From assembly GCA_021741145.1 (NCBI GenBank), contig JAIOYK010000002.1:36170-100169 (forward strand): a stretch of 64,000 nt of DNA, in the 5' to 3' direction. The translations under genes and the position numbers were made by a program. Below the pieces are notes generated by a model. That model saw only the letters and a program-made list of their open reading frames with translations, was not told the origin of the DNA and did not search any database. Shown here piece after piece: positions 1 to 9,635 of the stretch; the stretch's first letter is position 1; each line of letters begins with the position of its first letter. Source of the stretch: Rhodospirillum sp. GTDB lineage: Bacteria; Pseudomonadota; Alphaproteobacteria; Rhodospirillales; Rhodospirillaceae.

Positions 1-1
1 C

Positions 2-556
2 GAGCCGAAGAAGGAGGTGTCCAAACCCCCTCCGCCGCCGCCCAAGCCCAAGGTGCCCCAGAAGGTTCTGGAGGCCGAGGCCAAGACGCCCGCGCCGCCG
101 AAGGAGCAGCCCAAGCCCAAGGACGACTTCGATTCCTTGCTGAGCGCGGTGAACGACTTGGAGAAGAAGGTTGAACCGGCGTCGACACCCAGTCAACCCG
201 CGCCGAGCAAGCCGTCGAACACAGGGGGACGGATTTCCGATAAATTGACCATGACCGAAATGGACGCGGTCAGGTATCATTTCGAGCGGTGTTGGGCATT
301 TAATCAGGTCGGTGGATTAGACAGTATGCGTGTCCCTGTGTTCGTTCAAGCGGCGCCCGATGGGCGGATATTATCCGCCGAGGCCCAATTGGATCTCCGA
401 TACGCGGCGGACCCAACCTATCGAGCCTTTGCCGCCAGCGCGGAACGGTCGACGAAGCGGTGCACTCCGATGCCCATTCCCGGTGGGAAATTCGACGTTT
501 TCGCCTCAGGATTTGTCTTGAATTACAATTCCAATGGATTGGACGGGTTCAAATAG
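2..556 (+). CDS. TolA-like energy transducer, C-terminal part (5' end outside window)
   Basis: The frame is open to the left edge of the window (E-P-K-K-E-V before the first GTG at 17), so this is the 3' end of a longer gene. What is visible is a Pro/Lys/Glu-rich linker (about 70 residues) and then a compact C-terminal domain beginning near ISDKLTMTEMDAVRYHFERCW, which resembles the TolA C-terminal domain of alphaproteobacteria. TolA spans the periplasm and links the TolQR motor to TolB/Pal. The last residues diverge from the usual form, and no tolB or pal follows: the next gene is on the opposite strand. It may be a TolA/TonB-like paralogue rather than the canonical tolA. Confidence 0.65.
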   Translation, partial: EPKKEVSKPPPPPPKPKVPQKVLEAEAKTPAPPKEQPKPKDDFDSLLSAVNDLEKKVEPASTPSQPAPSKPSNTGGRISDKLTMTEMDAVRYHFERCWAFNQVGGLDSMRVPVFVQAAPDGRILSAEAQLDLRYAADPTYRAFAASAERSTKRCTPMPIPGGKFDVFASGFVLNYNSNGLDGFK

Positions 557-864
557 TGCATCGACCCAAAAGAAGGCTTTATGCCAAGATGCAAGGGGTA
601 AAACCCATGCCTCTTGTATCGCTGTTGCGCCTACGGTGCCGTTAAGCCTCGGAACCGAGAGACACGGAAGATTTCGTCGTTTGGGACGTGGCCACCACGG
701 GTTTGGGACGTGGCCACCACGGCGGAACGCGGCGTTGAACAGGCCGCTCCCTGGCCGATTCCTCGAGACTCAGAGGCCCAGTTCGCCGAAGGCTTTAGGG
801 CAGGGCTCACCTCATGGGACCCAGGATTTTACGAACGCTCAAGAATGTTGGGAGGTGGCGCGCC
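557..864. other. Intergenic, convergent, no gene recognised
   Basis: Between the end of the TolA-like gene and the end of the minus-strand response regulator. Apart from a perfect 22-bp tandem duplication at 679-722 (listed separately), I see no gene, RNA or clear terminator here. Open frames on the plus strand lack a ribosome binding site and recognisable protein sequence. Confidence 0.5.
679..722. repeat. 22-bp perfect tandem duplication (2 copies)
   Basis: Copy 1 is 679-700 and copy 2 is 701-722. The core, TTTGGGACGTGGCCACCAC, is identical in both. It lies in non-coding DNA and is one of several short perfect tandem duplications in the window. Confidence 0.9.
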
Positions 865-2265
865 TCAATGCCGCCCTTCGTCCCAGGCCAATTTCTTGCG
901 ATAGATGGTGCTGGGGCTGACCCGCAGCAGGGCGGCGGCTCGGGGGATGTTGCCGTCGCAGGCCTCGACGGCCCGCTCGATGGTGCGCTTTTCCACCACC
1001 CAAAGGGGTTCGATGCTCTCCTGGGTGGGTGGGCCGCCCTCCGCCTCGATCATCGGGGCGGCCCGGGTGGTCAGGTCCGCCACCCCTTGGGCGATGTCTT
1101 GTGGCAACATCGGCAGGGTGACCTCGGGTCCCGCGTTCAGCACCACCACATTGCGCAGGACGTTGATCAGTTGGCGCACGTTGCCCGGCCAGTCATAGCC
1201 GGCGATAGCCTGGGCCGCGGCCGCGGAAAAGCCAGCGAAGGCCTTCCCCTCTTCCTGGGCGATGGAGGCCAGGAAATGGTCGGCCAGTTCGATGATATCT
1301 CCGTTGCGTTCCCGCAGGGCGGGCAGTTTCACGGGGATGACATGGAGGCGGTAATAGAGGTCCTCGCGGAACCGTCCGGCGTGGACTTCCGCCAAGGGAT
1401 CCCGGTTGGTGGCGCAGACGATGCGCACATCCACCTTGTGCGGCTTGTCCCCGCCCACCCTTTGTACCGTGCCCGTCTGCAGGAAGCGCAGCAGCTTGGT
1501 TTGCAGATTGAGGTTCATTTCGCAGATTTCGTCGAGGAACAGGGTGCCCTTATTGGCCAGGGCCGCGGCACCCTCCCGGTCGGCGACGGCGCCGGTGAAG
1601 GCTCCCTTCACATGGCCGAAGATCTCGCTTTCCATCAAATCCTTGGGGATCGCGCCGCAGTTCAGGGGGACGAACGGGCCGGATCTCCGGGATCCATTCT
1701 TGTGCAGGGCTTCGGCGGCGAGTTCCTTGCCGGTGCCACTTTCCCCGGTGATGAAGACCGTCGCGGCGCTCGAGGCCGAGGCCTCGATCAGGCGATAGAC
1801 CCGCTGCATCGCCGCGGAGGAGCCGACGAACCCCTGAAAGGCGGCGATACCCAGGTCTTCGCGCAGGGTTTGCACCTCCTGGGACAGACGTTGGTGGTCC
1901 AGGACATTGCGGAGGGTCAGGGTCAGCCGGTCGGGGCTGAAGGGCTTGACCAGGAAATCGTTCGCGCCCGCCTGCATGCAGGCCACGGCCAGGGTGATGG
2001 AGGCGTTGGAGGTGATCATCACCACACCCATGGACAACGCCTCCGCCCGCACCTGACGTAGGATTTCCATGCCGTCCATGTCCGGCAGGCGGATATCCAA
2101 CAGCAAGAGGTCCGGTGGATCCTCGGCCAATCGGACGCGGGCCTCCGCGCCGGTTTCCACATGCTCGACGCGCCAAGGCCCACCCACCAGGTAATCCAAG
2201 TAGGTTCTGGCCTGGATCGGGGTGTCCTCGACGAGCAGGATGGATGGGAGCGATTGATCGGACAT
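865..2265 (-). CDS. Sigma-54-dependent response regulator (NtrC/LuxO family)
   Basis: 466 aa. An N-terminal receiver domain has the phospho-acceptor Asp57 in LLLDIRLPDMDG. It is followed by a central AAA+ domain with Walker A GESGTGKE, the sigma-54-contacting GAFTGA loop and the Walker B segment TLFLDEI. A C-terminal Fis-type helix-turn-helix ends in SPSTIYRKK. The family binds upstream activating sequences and hydrolyses ATP to open sigma-54 promoters. No histidine kinase is adjacent, so it is an orphan. The spacing of domains is complete and the length normal. LuxO-like rather than NtrC itself is my reading from the overall sequence; the target is unknown. Confidence 0.9.
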   Translation of the reverse strand: MSDQSLPSILLVEDTPIQARTYLDYLVGGPWRVEHVETGAEARVRLAEDPPDLLLLDIRLPDMDGMEILRQVRAEALSMGVVMITSNASITLAVACMQAGANDFLVKPFSPDRLTLTLRNVLDHQRLSQEVQTLREDLGIAAFQGFVGSSAAMQRVYRLIEASASSAATVFITGESGTGKELAAEALHKNGSRRSGPFVPLNCGAIPKDLMESEIFGHVKGAFTGAVADREGAAALANKGTLFLDEICEMNLNLQTKLLRFLQTGTVQRVGGDKPHKVDVRIVCATNRDPLAEVHAGRFREDLYYRLHVIPVKLPALRERNGDIIELADHFLASIAQEEGKAFAGFSAAAAQAIAGYDWPGNVRQLINVLRNVVVLNAGPEVTLPMLPQDIAQGVADLTTRAAPMIEAEGGPPTQESIEPLWVVEKRTIERAVEACDGNIPRAAALLRVSPSTIYRKKLAWDEGRH

Positions 2266-2520
2266 GGACGCGTACTTCCTCCGATTGGGTCCCCTATCCG
2301 CGAAGGAGGACCCTTATAATTAAGGATATAGGGCTCCTTGGTCTAACGCCATGCCCTTCAATCGCGAACAAGGGAAAGGGTCGGTTTTTGGAAGGACTCT
2401 AGATGGATGCGACACCTCCCATTGACCATGTGGGGCGCCTGAGGGCATGCTTCCGCCACTCACCGGGAAGGCGCGGTTCATTCAGATCGCCTTCTTTGAT
2501 AACCAGTAAGGAGATTTGCC

Positions 2521-3264
2521 TTGCGACTCCAACTTGCGACTTGGCCGGAAGTCACCGATTACCTGACCACCCGCCGGGGCGTTATTCTGCCCATTGGTTC
2601 GACGGAGCAGCACGGTCCCTCGGCCCTCGTGGGGACCGATGCCATCACCGCGGAAACCGTGGCCTGGGAGGTTGGCGAGGCATTGAATGTTTACGTGGCG
2701 CCGACGATGGCGGTTGGCATGGCCCATCACCACATGGCGTTCGCCGGATCAATGACCCTGCGGCCGTCGACCATGATCGCGATGATCCGGGATTATGTCG
2801 TGTCTCTCTCCGCCCATGGCTTCCGGCGGTTCCTGTTCATTAACGGGCATGGGGGCAATATCCCCACGATCCAATCGGCTTTCTACGAGATCTACGAGGA
2901 ACAGCGGGCCACCCATGGCGCCGACGCGCCGGACATTCAATGTGGTTTGGTCAACTGGTTCAATTCCCCACCGGTGGTGGAGGCGGCCCGGCGCTACTTC
3001 GGGGATGCGGAGGGGGGCCACGCCACGCCCTCCGAAGTGGCGGTGACTTGGCATGCCTATCCGGACCAGATACGCGACGTGCCCCTGGATCCCCCCGTGG
3101 CGCCGGAGGGGCGCTTTACGGATTGGCGCTCCCTGCGGGCCAATTTCCCGGATGGACGCATGGGCTCCAACCCGGCCCTCGCCACTCGGGAACTGGGCAC
3201 CGAGTTCGTGGCTCTGGCGCGCGACCACATCGTGAAGACCCAGGCCGATTTTCTCGCGGGTTGA
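2521..3264 (+). CDS. Creatininase-family metal-dependent amidohydrolase
   Basis: 247 aa. The fold is recognised from PIGSTEQHGP (metal-binding Glu and His), GTDAI (metal-binding Asp), NGHGGN and the late EGGHA glutamate. Members hydrolyse cyclic amides such as creatinine or modify redox cofactor precursors (MftE-like); the substrate cannot be read here. The start is an unusual TTG at 2521, chosen because AAGGAG lies at 2508-2513 and the family N-terminus begins right after it. It is followed after 69 bp by the CoA-binding/MetY fusion gene, so the two may be co-transcribed. Confidence 0.85.
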   Translation: MRLQLATWPEVTDYLTTRRGVILPIGSTEQHGPSALVGTDAITAETVAWEVGEALNVYVAPTMAVGMAHHHMAFAGSMTLRPSTMIAMIRDYVVSLSAHGFRRFLFINGHGGNIPTIQSAFYEIYEEQRATHGADAPDIQCGLVNWFNSPPVVEAARRYFGDAEGGHATPSEVAVTWHAYPDQIRDVPLDPPVAPEGRFTDWRSLRANFPDGRMGSNPALATRELGTEFVALARDHIVKTQADFLAG

Positions 3265-3333
3265 AGCGCGCCTTCCAAAGTCGCGCGGCTTAAACACGTC
3301 ACACAAGAAGACCAACCCAGGGAGGATTATCCC

Positions 3334-5151
3334 ATGTCCACCTCGCCGCTGTCCTATCCCGACGGCCTGATCCGCCGTGTCCTGGGAGAGACCAAAACCA
3401 TCGCCATGGTTGGAGCCTCGGCCAATTGGAACCGGCCGAGTTATTTCGTCATGAAATACCTGCAGGACAAGGGCTACAGGGTGATCCCCATTAATCCGGG
3501 GCAGGTGGGCAAGGAGATCCTGGGGGAGGCCGTCCATGCCTCTCTGGCCGACGTGCCGGGACCCATCGACATGGTCGACATCTTCCGCAATTCCGATTCC
3601 GCGGGGGGTATCGTTGACGAGGCCATCGCGCTCAAGGAGGAGAAGGGCATCCGCGTGGTCTGGATGCAGCTCACCGTGATCAACGAACCGGCGGCCGACC
3701 GGGGCGTGGCCGCGGGGCTGACGGTGATCATGGACCGCTGTCCCAAGATCGAATTCGGTCGCTTGGGGGGCGAGCTGTCCTGGCAGGGGGTGAACACGGG
3801 CATCATCACCAGCAAGGTTCACCGGGCGCCGGGTCGGGAAAAGCCGGGTTCGGCCCGGGCGGACGCGGGGGCTCCACCCGTGGACTACGGTTTCGAGACT
3901 CTGGCCATCCACGCGGGGGCGGCGCCGGATCCGACGACGGGAGCGCGGTCGACGCCCATCTACCAGACCTCCTCCTATGTCTTCGAGGATGCGGACCACG
4001 CGGCGAACCTTTTCAACCTTCACACCTTCGGCCATGTCTATTCCCGCCTGAGCAACCCGACGGTCAGTGTGCTGGAGGAACGGGTGGCCAGCCTCGAAGG
4101 GGGACGGGCCGCGGTCTGCTGCGCCTCGGGCCACGCGGCGCAATTCCTGACCTTTTTCACCCTACTGGAGCCCGGTGACCACTTCGTCGCCTCGCGCAAT
4201 CTGTATGGGGGATCGCTGACCCAGTTCGGTCAATCCTTCAAGAAGCTGGGGTGGCACTGCACCTTCGTTGATCCCGGCGATCCGGCCAATTTCCAGGCCG
4301 CCATCGGACCCAGGACCAAGGCCATTTTCTTGGAACTGCTCGCCAATCCGGGCGGGGTGATCGTGGATGTGGAAAAGGTGGCCGAGGTGGCCCATGGGGC
4401 GGGCATCCCGCTGATCGTGGACAATACCATGGCGACGCCCTATCTCTGCCGCCCCATGGACCACGGGGCCGATCTGGTGGTCCATTCCACCACCAAGTTC
4501 CTGTCCGGCCATGGCAATGCCCTGGGCGGCGCGGTGGTGGAAAGTGGGCGCTTCGACTGGTCGGCCAGCGACAAGTTCCCGAGCCTCTCCCAGCCGGAAC
4601 CCGCTTACCATGGCCTGACTTTCCACGAGACCTTCGGTGACTTCGCTTTTACCACCAAGGCCCGGGCGGTCGCGTTGCGGGACTTCGGTCCGGCCCTCTC
4701 GCCGATGAACGCCTATTTGACCCTGATGGGGATCGAGACCCTGCCCCTGCGCATGGACCGCCATGTGGAGAATGCCCGAACCGTGGCCGCCTTCTTGGCC
4801 GGGCATCCCCAAGTGGCCTGGGTCAGTTACGCGGGATTGGAAAGCAGCCCCTATAAGGCGTTGGCCGAGAAATATCTGCCCAAAGGGCCGGGGTCGGTCT
4901 TTACCTTTGGCGTGACGGGGGGCTACGAGGCGGGTAAGGCCGTGGTGGAGCGGGTCAACCTGATCAGCCACCTGGCCAATATCGGCGATACCCGCAGTTT
5001 GATCCTTCACCCGGCGAGCACCACCCACCGCCAGCTCACCGACGAGCAACGGACCGCGGCCGGGGCGGGGGATGATGTGATCCGCCTTTCGGTGGGTTTG
5101 GAAACCGTGGCCGATCTGATCGCGGATTTGGACCAGGCCCTAAGACAGTAG
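3334..5151 (+). CDS. CoA-binding domain fused to O-acetylhomoserine sulfhydrylase (MetY)
   Basis: 605 aa. Residues 1 to about 150 form a CoA-binding Rossmann domain ([20 protein letters not shown], ending in [11 protein letters not shown]). After a linker of about 35 residues comes a complete Cys/Met-metabolism PLP enzyme (about 185-605) with YSRLSNPT and the PLP-lysine motif [14 protein letters not shown]. The second half matches O-acetylhomoserine aminocarboxypropyltransferase, which makes homocysteine from O-acetylhomoserine and sulfide. The start has GGGAGG upstream (about 3320). The frame is uninterrupted, so the fusion is genuine in this sequence. A regulatory role for the CoA domain, such as sensing acetyl-CoA or CoA, is only inference. 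Confidence 0.9.
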   Translation: MSTSPLSYPDGLIRRVLGETKTIAMVGASANWNRPSYFVMKYLQDKGYRVIPINPGQVGKEILGEAVHASLADVPGPIDMVDIFRNSDSAGGIVDEAIALKEEKGIRVVWMQLTVINEPAADRGVAAGLTVIMDRCPKIEFGRLGGELSWQGVNTGIITSKVHRAPGREKPGSARADAGAPPVDYGFETLAIHAGAAPDPTTGARSTPIYQTSSYVFEDADHAANLFNLHTFGHVYSRLSNPTVSVLEERVASLEGGRAAVCCASGHAAQFLTFFTLLEPGDHFVASRNLYGGSLTQFGQSFKKLGWHCTFVDPGDPANFQAAIGPRTKAIFLELLANPGGVIVDVEKVAEVAHGAGIPLIVDNTMATPYLCRPMDHGADLVVHSTTKFLSGHGNALGGAVVESGRFDWSASDKFPSLSQPEPAYHGLTFHETFGDFAFTTKARAVALRDFGPALSPMNAYLTLMGIETLPLRMDRHVENARTVAAFLAGHPQVAWVSYAGLESSPYKALAEKYLPKGPGSVFTFGVTGGYEAGKAVVERVNLISHLANIGDTRSLILHPASTTHRQLTDEQRTAAGAGDDVIRLSVGLETVADLIADLDQALRQ

Positions 5152-5198
5152 GACTTGGGGACGGAGTCTTACCGCATGGGGGAGGGGCACGCCGGATT

Positions 5199-7382
5199 TT
5201 ACCCCCGGACGGTGGCCAGGAAGCTTGCCACGTCCGCGCGCAGGCGGTCCGAGGCCTGTGCCATGGTTCCCGCGGACGTCAGAACGTCGCCGGCGGCGTG
5301 GCCCGTGCGGTCCACGGTTTCTGTGACGCCCGCGATGTTCGTCGAGACCTCCCGCGTTCCCCGTGCGGCTTCCTGAACATTGCGTGCGATTTCCTGGGTC
5401 GCGGCTCCCTGTTCCTCCACGGCGGAGGCGATGGTGGTGGAAATGTCGCGGACTTTGTCGATGACGACGCCAATGTTTTCGATGGCCGTCACCGTTCGCT
5501 TGGTTTCATTCTGGACGCTGGTGACCTGGGCGCCGATGTCCTCGGTCGCCCGGGCGGTCTGGTTGGCCAGGGACTTCACTTCATTGGCCACGACCGCGAA
5601 GCCCTTGCCAGCGTCCCCGGCCCGGGCCGCCTCGATTGTCGCGTTGAGCGCCAACAGATTGGTTTGTTCGGCGATATCGGTGATCAGATTCACGACCTCG
5701 CCGATGCGGTTCGCCGCCTCGGCCAGGGAGCGGACCATTGTGATGGTGTCTTGTGCTTCCATCGACGCATCCGAAGCGATGGTGGCTTCTTCCGTAACCT
5801 GTCGGCTGATTTCGGAAATGGACGAGGAGAGTTGCTCCGCCGCGGCGGCGACGGTTTCCACGTTCCGGGTCGCCGATTGAGCGGCTTGGGACACAATGTT
5901 GGCTTGGTTTCCGGCATCCCGGGTCTCGTCAGCCATGGAACTGGCGGTCGTTTGCATCTGGTTGGCCGAGGACGCGACCTCATCCACCACACCCATGATG
6001 CTGGCCTCGAAGTTGTCGGCGAGTTGGCGGCGCGCGGCGACTCGCTCGTTTGCGGCCCGTGCCTCGGCTTCCCGCTGTTCCACCTGCAAGGCTTCGACTC
6101 GCAGGGCATTGTCCTTGAAGACCCGCACGGTCTCGGACATTTGATTGACCTCGTGGACCTTCCCGCCATCGGGGATGTCGACGGTCATGTCGCCTTGCGC
6201 CAGCTTCTCCATGGCGCGGGTCATCGCGACGATGGGGGTGGCGATGCCGCCGGCGACGAACCACATGACGACAATCGCCCCAACCGCCACGGCCAAGCCG
6301 ACGAGAACGGCCAAGGTGATGGAATCGGAGGATTTCTCGGTCAATTGGGCGCTCAATCGGTCGGCTTCGGCCATGACAACCGATCTGGGAACCTCGATCA
6401 GAACGGACCAGGGCTTTCCCGTTTCGCCCAATTTGATCGGGGCGAAGGTCCGAAGCGTGTCCCCTTGCCAGTCGGAGGATTCGCCGCCGGATTGGACCGT
6501 GGCGAGATCCCGCCGCCAATCGCCGCTCTCCTCCTCATAGCTTTGTCCGATCCGGGAAGAGTCACCGCTGTGGGCCACGACCAGACCCAGGTCGGAGAGG
6601 ATGACCACCTTGTTCCGGCCCTCGAAAAGGCGTGTGCTGACGCCATTCGCAAGATTTTGAACAAAGTCGAGATTGAAGTCCGTACCGGCCACGCCCTTAA
6701 AGACGCCGTTCACGACGATGGGCACCGATAGGGTCGCCAAATATACTTGCTTGCCTTGGACGATGTAGGGGAGAGGTCCGAGGACGCTTTCCTTTCCCGT
6801 TTCCTGGGGGCCGATAAACCATCCCCCTTTCATGACCCCATTTGGATGGAGGTCCTTACTGTCGTATTCAACGAGCGGCTGCATGGCGATCTTCCCGACG
6901 CTGTCGCGGTTCCAATAGGGGATGAACCGGCCCGTCTGATCCGTTCCCGAAGCCGTGTTTCCCTTGAACGCCGTGTCCTTTCCATCCAACGCATCGGGGC
7001 TCCATGCCGTATACGTGCCATTGAAGCCGGGATTCTCCTGGAGAACCCGAAGCAGAATGTCGTTGATTAAAGGACGACGATGACCAACTTCCACGCCTCC
7101 CTGGTCGACCGGGCGAGCAATCATGGCGAAGGCGCCGGCCATGGCCCGGGCATTGACAAGGGCGTTGTCGAATTCGGACCGTAAAAGACCGGCCTGGGTG
7201 TTGGCCAAGTTGGTCATGGCCCCACGGATATCGGTGTCAAGAATCGTGGAGGTGCGTTCAATGACAAGCGCATTGTTCGATTGAGATGAGAGAACTCCAA
7301 AGATCTCGATAATCGCCACGGCGGAGATGAGGCACAATCCAGCATAAAAGGCGGTCTTGGCCTTTATGGTTTTGATATACAT
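5199..7382 (-). CDS. Methyl-accepting chemotaxis protein with periplasmic Cache sensor
   Basis: 727 aa from the ATG at 7382, which has GGAG eight bases upstream; the longer open frame back to 7505 is AT-rich leader. Order: TM1 (about 8-30), a double-Cache-type ligand-binding region (about 60-340), TM2 (about 355-380, ending [12 protein letters not shown]), HAMP, a methylation/coiled-coil region and the highly conserved signalling hairpin tip ([20 protein letters not shown]). It would couple an unknown small-molecule ligand to CheA/CheW and the flagellar motor. I see no C-terminal CheR-docking pentapeptide. Confidence 0.92.
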   Translation of the reverse strand: MYIKTIKAKTAFYAGLCLISAVAIIEIFGVLSSQSNNALVIERTSTILDTDIRGAMTNLANTQAGLLRSEFDNALVNARAMAGAFAMIARPVDQGGVEVGHRRPLINDILLRVLQENPGFNGTYTAWSPDALDGKDTAFKGNTASGTDQTGRFIPYWNRDSVGKIAMQPLVEYDSKDLHPNGVMKGGWFIGPQETGKESVLGPLPYIVQGKQVYLATLSVPIVVNGVFKGVAGTDFNLDFVQNLANGVSTRLFEGRNKVVILSDLGLVVAHSGDSSRIGQSYEEESGDWRRDLATVQSGGESSDWQGDTLRTFAPIKLGETGKPWSVLIEVPRSVVMAEADRLSAQLTEKSSDSITLAVLVGLAVAVGAIVVMWFVAGGIATPIVAMTRAMEKLAQGDMTVDIPDGGKVHEVNQMSETVRVFKDNALRVEALQVEQREAEARAANERVAARRQLADNFEASIMGVVDEVASSANQMQTTASSMADETRDAGNQANIVSQAAQSATRNVETVAAAAEQLSSSISEISRQVTEEATIASDASMEAQDTITMVRSLAEAANRIGEVVNLITDIAEQTNLLALNATIEAARAGDAGKGFAVVANEVKSLANQTARATEDIGAQVTSVQNETKRTVTAIENIGVVIDKVRDISTTIASAVEEQGAATQEIARNVQEAARGTREVSTNIAGVTETVDRTGHAAGDVLTSAGTMAQASDRLRADVASFLATVRG

Positions 7383-7772
7383 TCTTAATCTCCATGGCGT
7401 CCAATGAGATATGGAGGCTGTCCGCAAGCACGCCTTGGATCTGTATATATTCCAAATACTGTATAAAGTAAATAAGTATAAAGAATGTACTGCCTGTAAG
7501 GCCATGGTCTTTTTTGGTGATAATTACATCTAATGAGAGTATTATTTTATTTAATCTATCTTTTATAGTTTTTTGGAACCCCGTCCCTCCAACTTGATGC
7601 CTGTGAGGGTCATGTCGGGTCTCCGGTCAATCCGCGTGTCGTCGGGGGGGCACGTCCGGGCGCCGCGCGTCCCCTTCGATCGGGCAGGGGAGGGGAAGGC
7701 GACGCGCCGGGCTCGCCCATGACGTGGTGCGGAGTGTGCCGGGGTTGCTGACCTCAATCTGACGGCGAGGAT
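7383..7772. other. Leader and intergenic region upstream of the chemoreceptor gene
   Basis: Two parts with contrasting composition. About 7383-7570 is AT-rich and probably carries the chemoreceptor promoter; several TATAAT-like words are present but no pair with a clear -35. About 7570-7772 is GC-rich and without a recognisable gene or terminator. Confidence 0.4.
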
Positions 7773-9008
7773 TTAATGTCCGCCGGGTGTTCCACTCCTC
7801 TCCAGGGCGCGCAGGATATCCGCTTCCAGGTCCTCGGGCGTTTCCAGGCCGGCCGACAGGCGAACCAGTCCGTCCGAGATGCCATGGGCTTCCCGCTCCT
7901 CGGGTGGATAGGTGACATGGGTCATGGAGGCCGGGTGCTGCACCAGGGTCTCCGCGTCGCCCAGGCTGACCGCCCGGGTGACCAACTCAAGGGCGTCCAT
8001 GAAGGCGACCCCGCTCGCGTATCCACCGTTCAGTTCGAAGGCCACCATCCCGCCGCACCCCTTGGGCATTTGGCGCCGGGCGAGGGCGCGTTGGGGGGCC
8101 GAGTCCAGGTCGGGATAATGGACCCGATCCACCGCGGGATGACCCTCGAGCAATCGCGCGAGGCGCCGCGCCGTCGCTTGGTGGCGCTCCATGCGAAGCT
8201 CCAAGGTCTTCAGGCCGCGCAGGACAAGGAAGGCGTCGAAGGGGGAGATGACGGCTCCGGTCATGTCCTTCAAGCCGAAAAACCGAAAGGTCTGGAGAAG
8301 GTCCGCCGGTCCGGCGATGATCCCCGCGAGCAGGTCCCCATGGCCTCCCAGGTATTTGGTCGCCGAATGGACAACGATATCCGCGCCCAGGGCGAGGGGC
8401 AGTTGGAGATAAGGGGTGCAATAGGTGTTGTCGACCACCACCTGGGCATCTGGTGCCTTCGCCCGGACCAGGGCGGAGACCGCCGCGATGTCGATCAGGC
8501 GCATGTTGGGGTTGGCCGGGGTCTCGAAATAGACCACCCGGGTCTTTGGTCCAAGGGCCTCTTCCACCGTCTCCAAATTGGTCATGTCCACATGGCGGAC
8601 GGACACTCCGAAGCGGCCCAGACCCTCGGTCAGATAGGCGAACGTACAGCCATAGAGGGTCAAATCGGTGACGACCTCGTCTCCTGGCGTGACCAGACTC
8701 CAAAACGTGGTGGTGATGGCCCCCATGCCCGAAGCCGTGGCCAGGGCGGCCTCCGCCCCCTCGAGGGCGGCCATGCGGGTTTCCAGCAGGGCGACCGTGG
8801 GGTTTCCAACTCGACCATAGATGTACCCCTCCGCCTCGCCGGAAAAGCGGCGGCCCCCCTCCTCGGCGGTGGGGAAAGCATAGGTGGAAGTCAAATGCAG
8901 GGGGGGATTGAGGGCACCATGGTCCTGGTCCAAGGGGTGATAGCCCTCGTGGATGGCCGTGGTGGCGAAGCCTTTGGCTTCCTTTGCTCCTTCGGTCTTG
9001 GTGGTCAT
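7773..9008 (-). CDS. Methionine gamma-lyase (PLP-dependent)
   Basis: 411 aa. Cys/Met-metabolism PLP enzyme with YGRVGNPTV, the PLP-lysine motif VHSATKYLGGHGD and YGCTFAYL. The cysteine in the last motif is the residue typical of methionine gamma-lyases rather than cystathionine lyases or synthases. It would degrade methionine to methanethiol, 2-oxobutyrate and ammonia. The ATG at 9008 is preferred because AAGGAG sits about nine bases upstream and the family N-terminus starts there; the open frame continues upstream without sense. The Lrp-type regulator gene ends 131 bp upstream on the same strand and is a plausible controller. Confidence 0.85.
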   Translation of the reverse strand: MTTKTEGAKEAKGFATTAIHEGYHPLDQDHGALNPPLHLTSTYAFPTAEEGGRRFSGEAEGYIYGRVGNPTVALLETRMAALEGAEAALATASGMGAITTTFWSLVTPGDEVVTDLTLYGCTFAYLTEGLGRFGVSVRHVDMTNLETVEEALGPKTRVVYFETPANPNMRLIDIAAVSALVRAKAPDAQVVVDNTYCTPYLQLPLALGADIVVHSATKYLGGHGDLLAGIIAGPADLLQTFRFFGLKDMTGAVISPFDAFLVLRGLKTLELRMERHQATARRLARLLEGHPAVDRVHYPDLDSAPQRALARRQMPKGCGGMVAFELNGGYASGVAFMDALELVTRAVSLGDAETLVQHPASMTHVTYPPEEREAHGISDGLVRLSAGLETPEDLEADILRALERSGTPGGH

Positions 9009-9139
9009 CGCTCCGCTCCTTCCGCTCATGGGATGTGAGGCATCAGGATAGCGGGAACGCCGGGGTGGGTTCTTGCTAAGGGGAGCGGGTTCCAGGGCGA
9101 AAGAGGTGATTTCCGCTAAAACGCGCCCCGGACGCCGGG

Positions 9140-9625
9140 TCAATCCTTCAGGGGAAAGACGGTGGATTGTTTCACGGTGCTGTAGGCGAAGCGGGTTTCG
9201 ATCCCGGCGATCCCGGGCAGGGTGTGCAATTCGGTGCGGACCAGGGCCTCGTATTCCTTCATGTCCCGCACCACGATCCGCAGCAAATAATCCGTGTCCC
9301 CGGCCAGGATGTGGCAATCCAGGACATTGTCCATGCGGCGGATCTTGTCCTCGAAGGTTCTGGCGTGCCCCTCGGTATGGGGGCTGAGGCGAATACTCAC
9401 GAAGGCGGTCAGCGGCAGGCCGCAGGCCTCCTGATCGACGACCGCTGTGTATCCCTTGATGACCCCTGTCTCCTCCAGGTGGCGTAGGCGGCGGAGGCAG
9501 GGGGAGGGGGAGAGGTTGACCCGTTCGGATAGGTCTTGATTGCTCATCCGCCCGTTTTCCTGAAGGGCCGTGATGATCCGCCTGTCTCGATTGTCCAGGG
9601 TCCGGTTGTTCAAGGAAGGGGCCAC
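9140..9625 (-). CDS. Lrp/AsnC family transcriptional regulator
   Basis: About 161 aa. An N-terminal winged helix-turn-helix (DRRIITALQENGRMSNQDLSE then LSPSPCLRRLRHLEE) is followed by an AsnC ligand-binding (RAM) domain. Such proteins respond to amino acids and often control a neighbouring amino-acid gene, here probably methionine gamma-lyase. The start is uncertain: GTG at 9625 or TTG at 9613 both fit the family N-terminus and avoid overlap with ribH, which ends at 9636. Neither has a strong ribosome binding site. Confidence 0.85.
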   Translation of the reverse strand: MAPSLNNRTLDNRDRRIITALQENGRMSNQDLSERVNLSPSPCLRRLRHLEETGVIKGYTAVVDQEACGLPLTAFVSIRLSPHTEGHARTFEDKIRRMDNVLDCHILAGDTDYLLRIVVRDMKEYEALVRTELHTLPGIAGIETRFAYSTVKQSTVFPLKD

Positions 9626-9635
9626 GGGCGCGGAC

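Noticed and set aside
814..2061. Long plus-strand open frame opposite the response regulator
   Set aside because: It is the GC-rich shadow of the sigma-54 regulator; composition (Gly/His/Gln-rich) and lack of a ribosome binding site do not support a gene.
2266..2520. Possible SAM-type riboswitch before the creatininase/MetY genes
   Set aside because: Methionine genes in alphaproteobacteria often have SAM-II elements, but I could not find the conserved pseudoknot sequences here or in the 69-bp gap before 3334.
5298..6731. 477-codon plus-strand open frame opposite the chemoreceptor
   Set aside because: Shadow frame rich in Gly, His and Asp with no family pattern; the chemoreceptor on the other strand is unmistakable.
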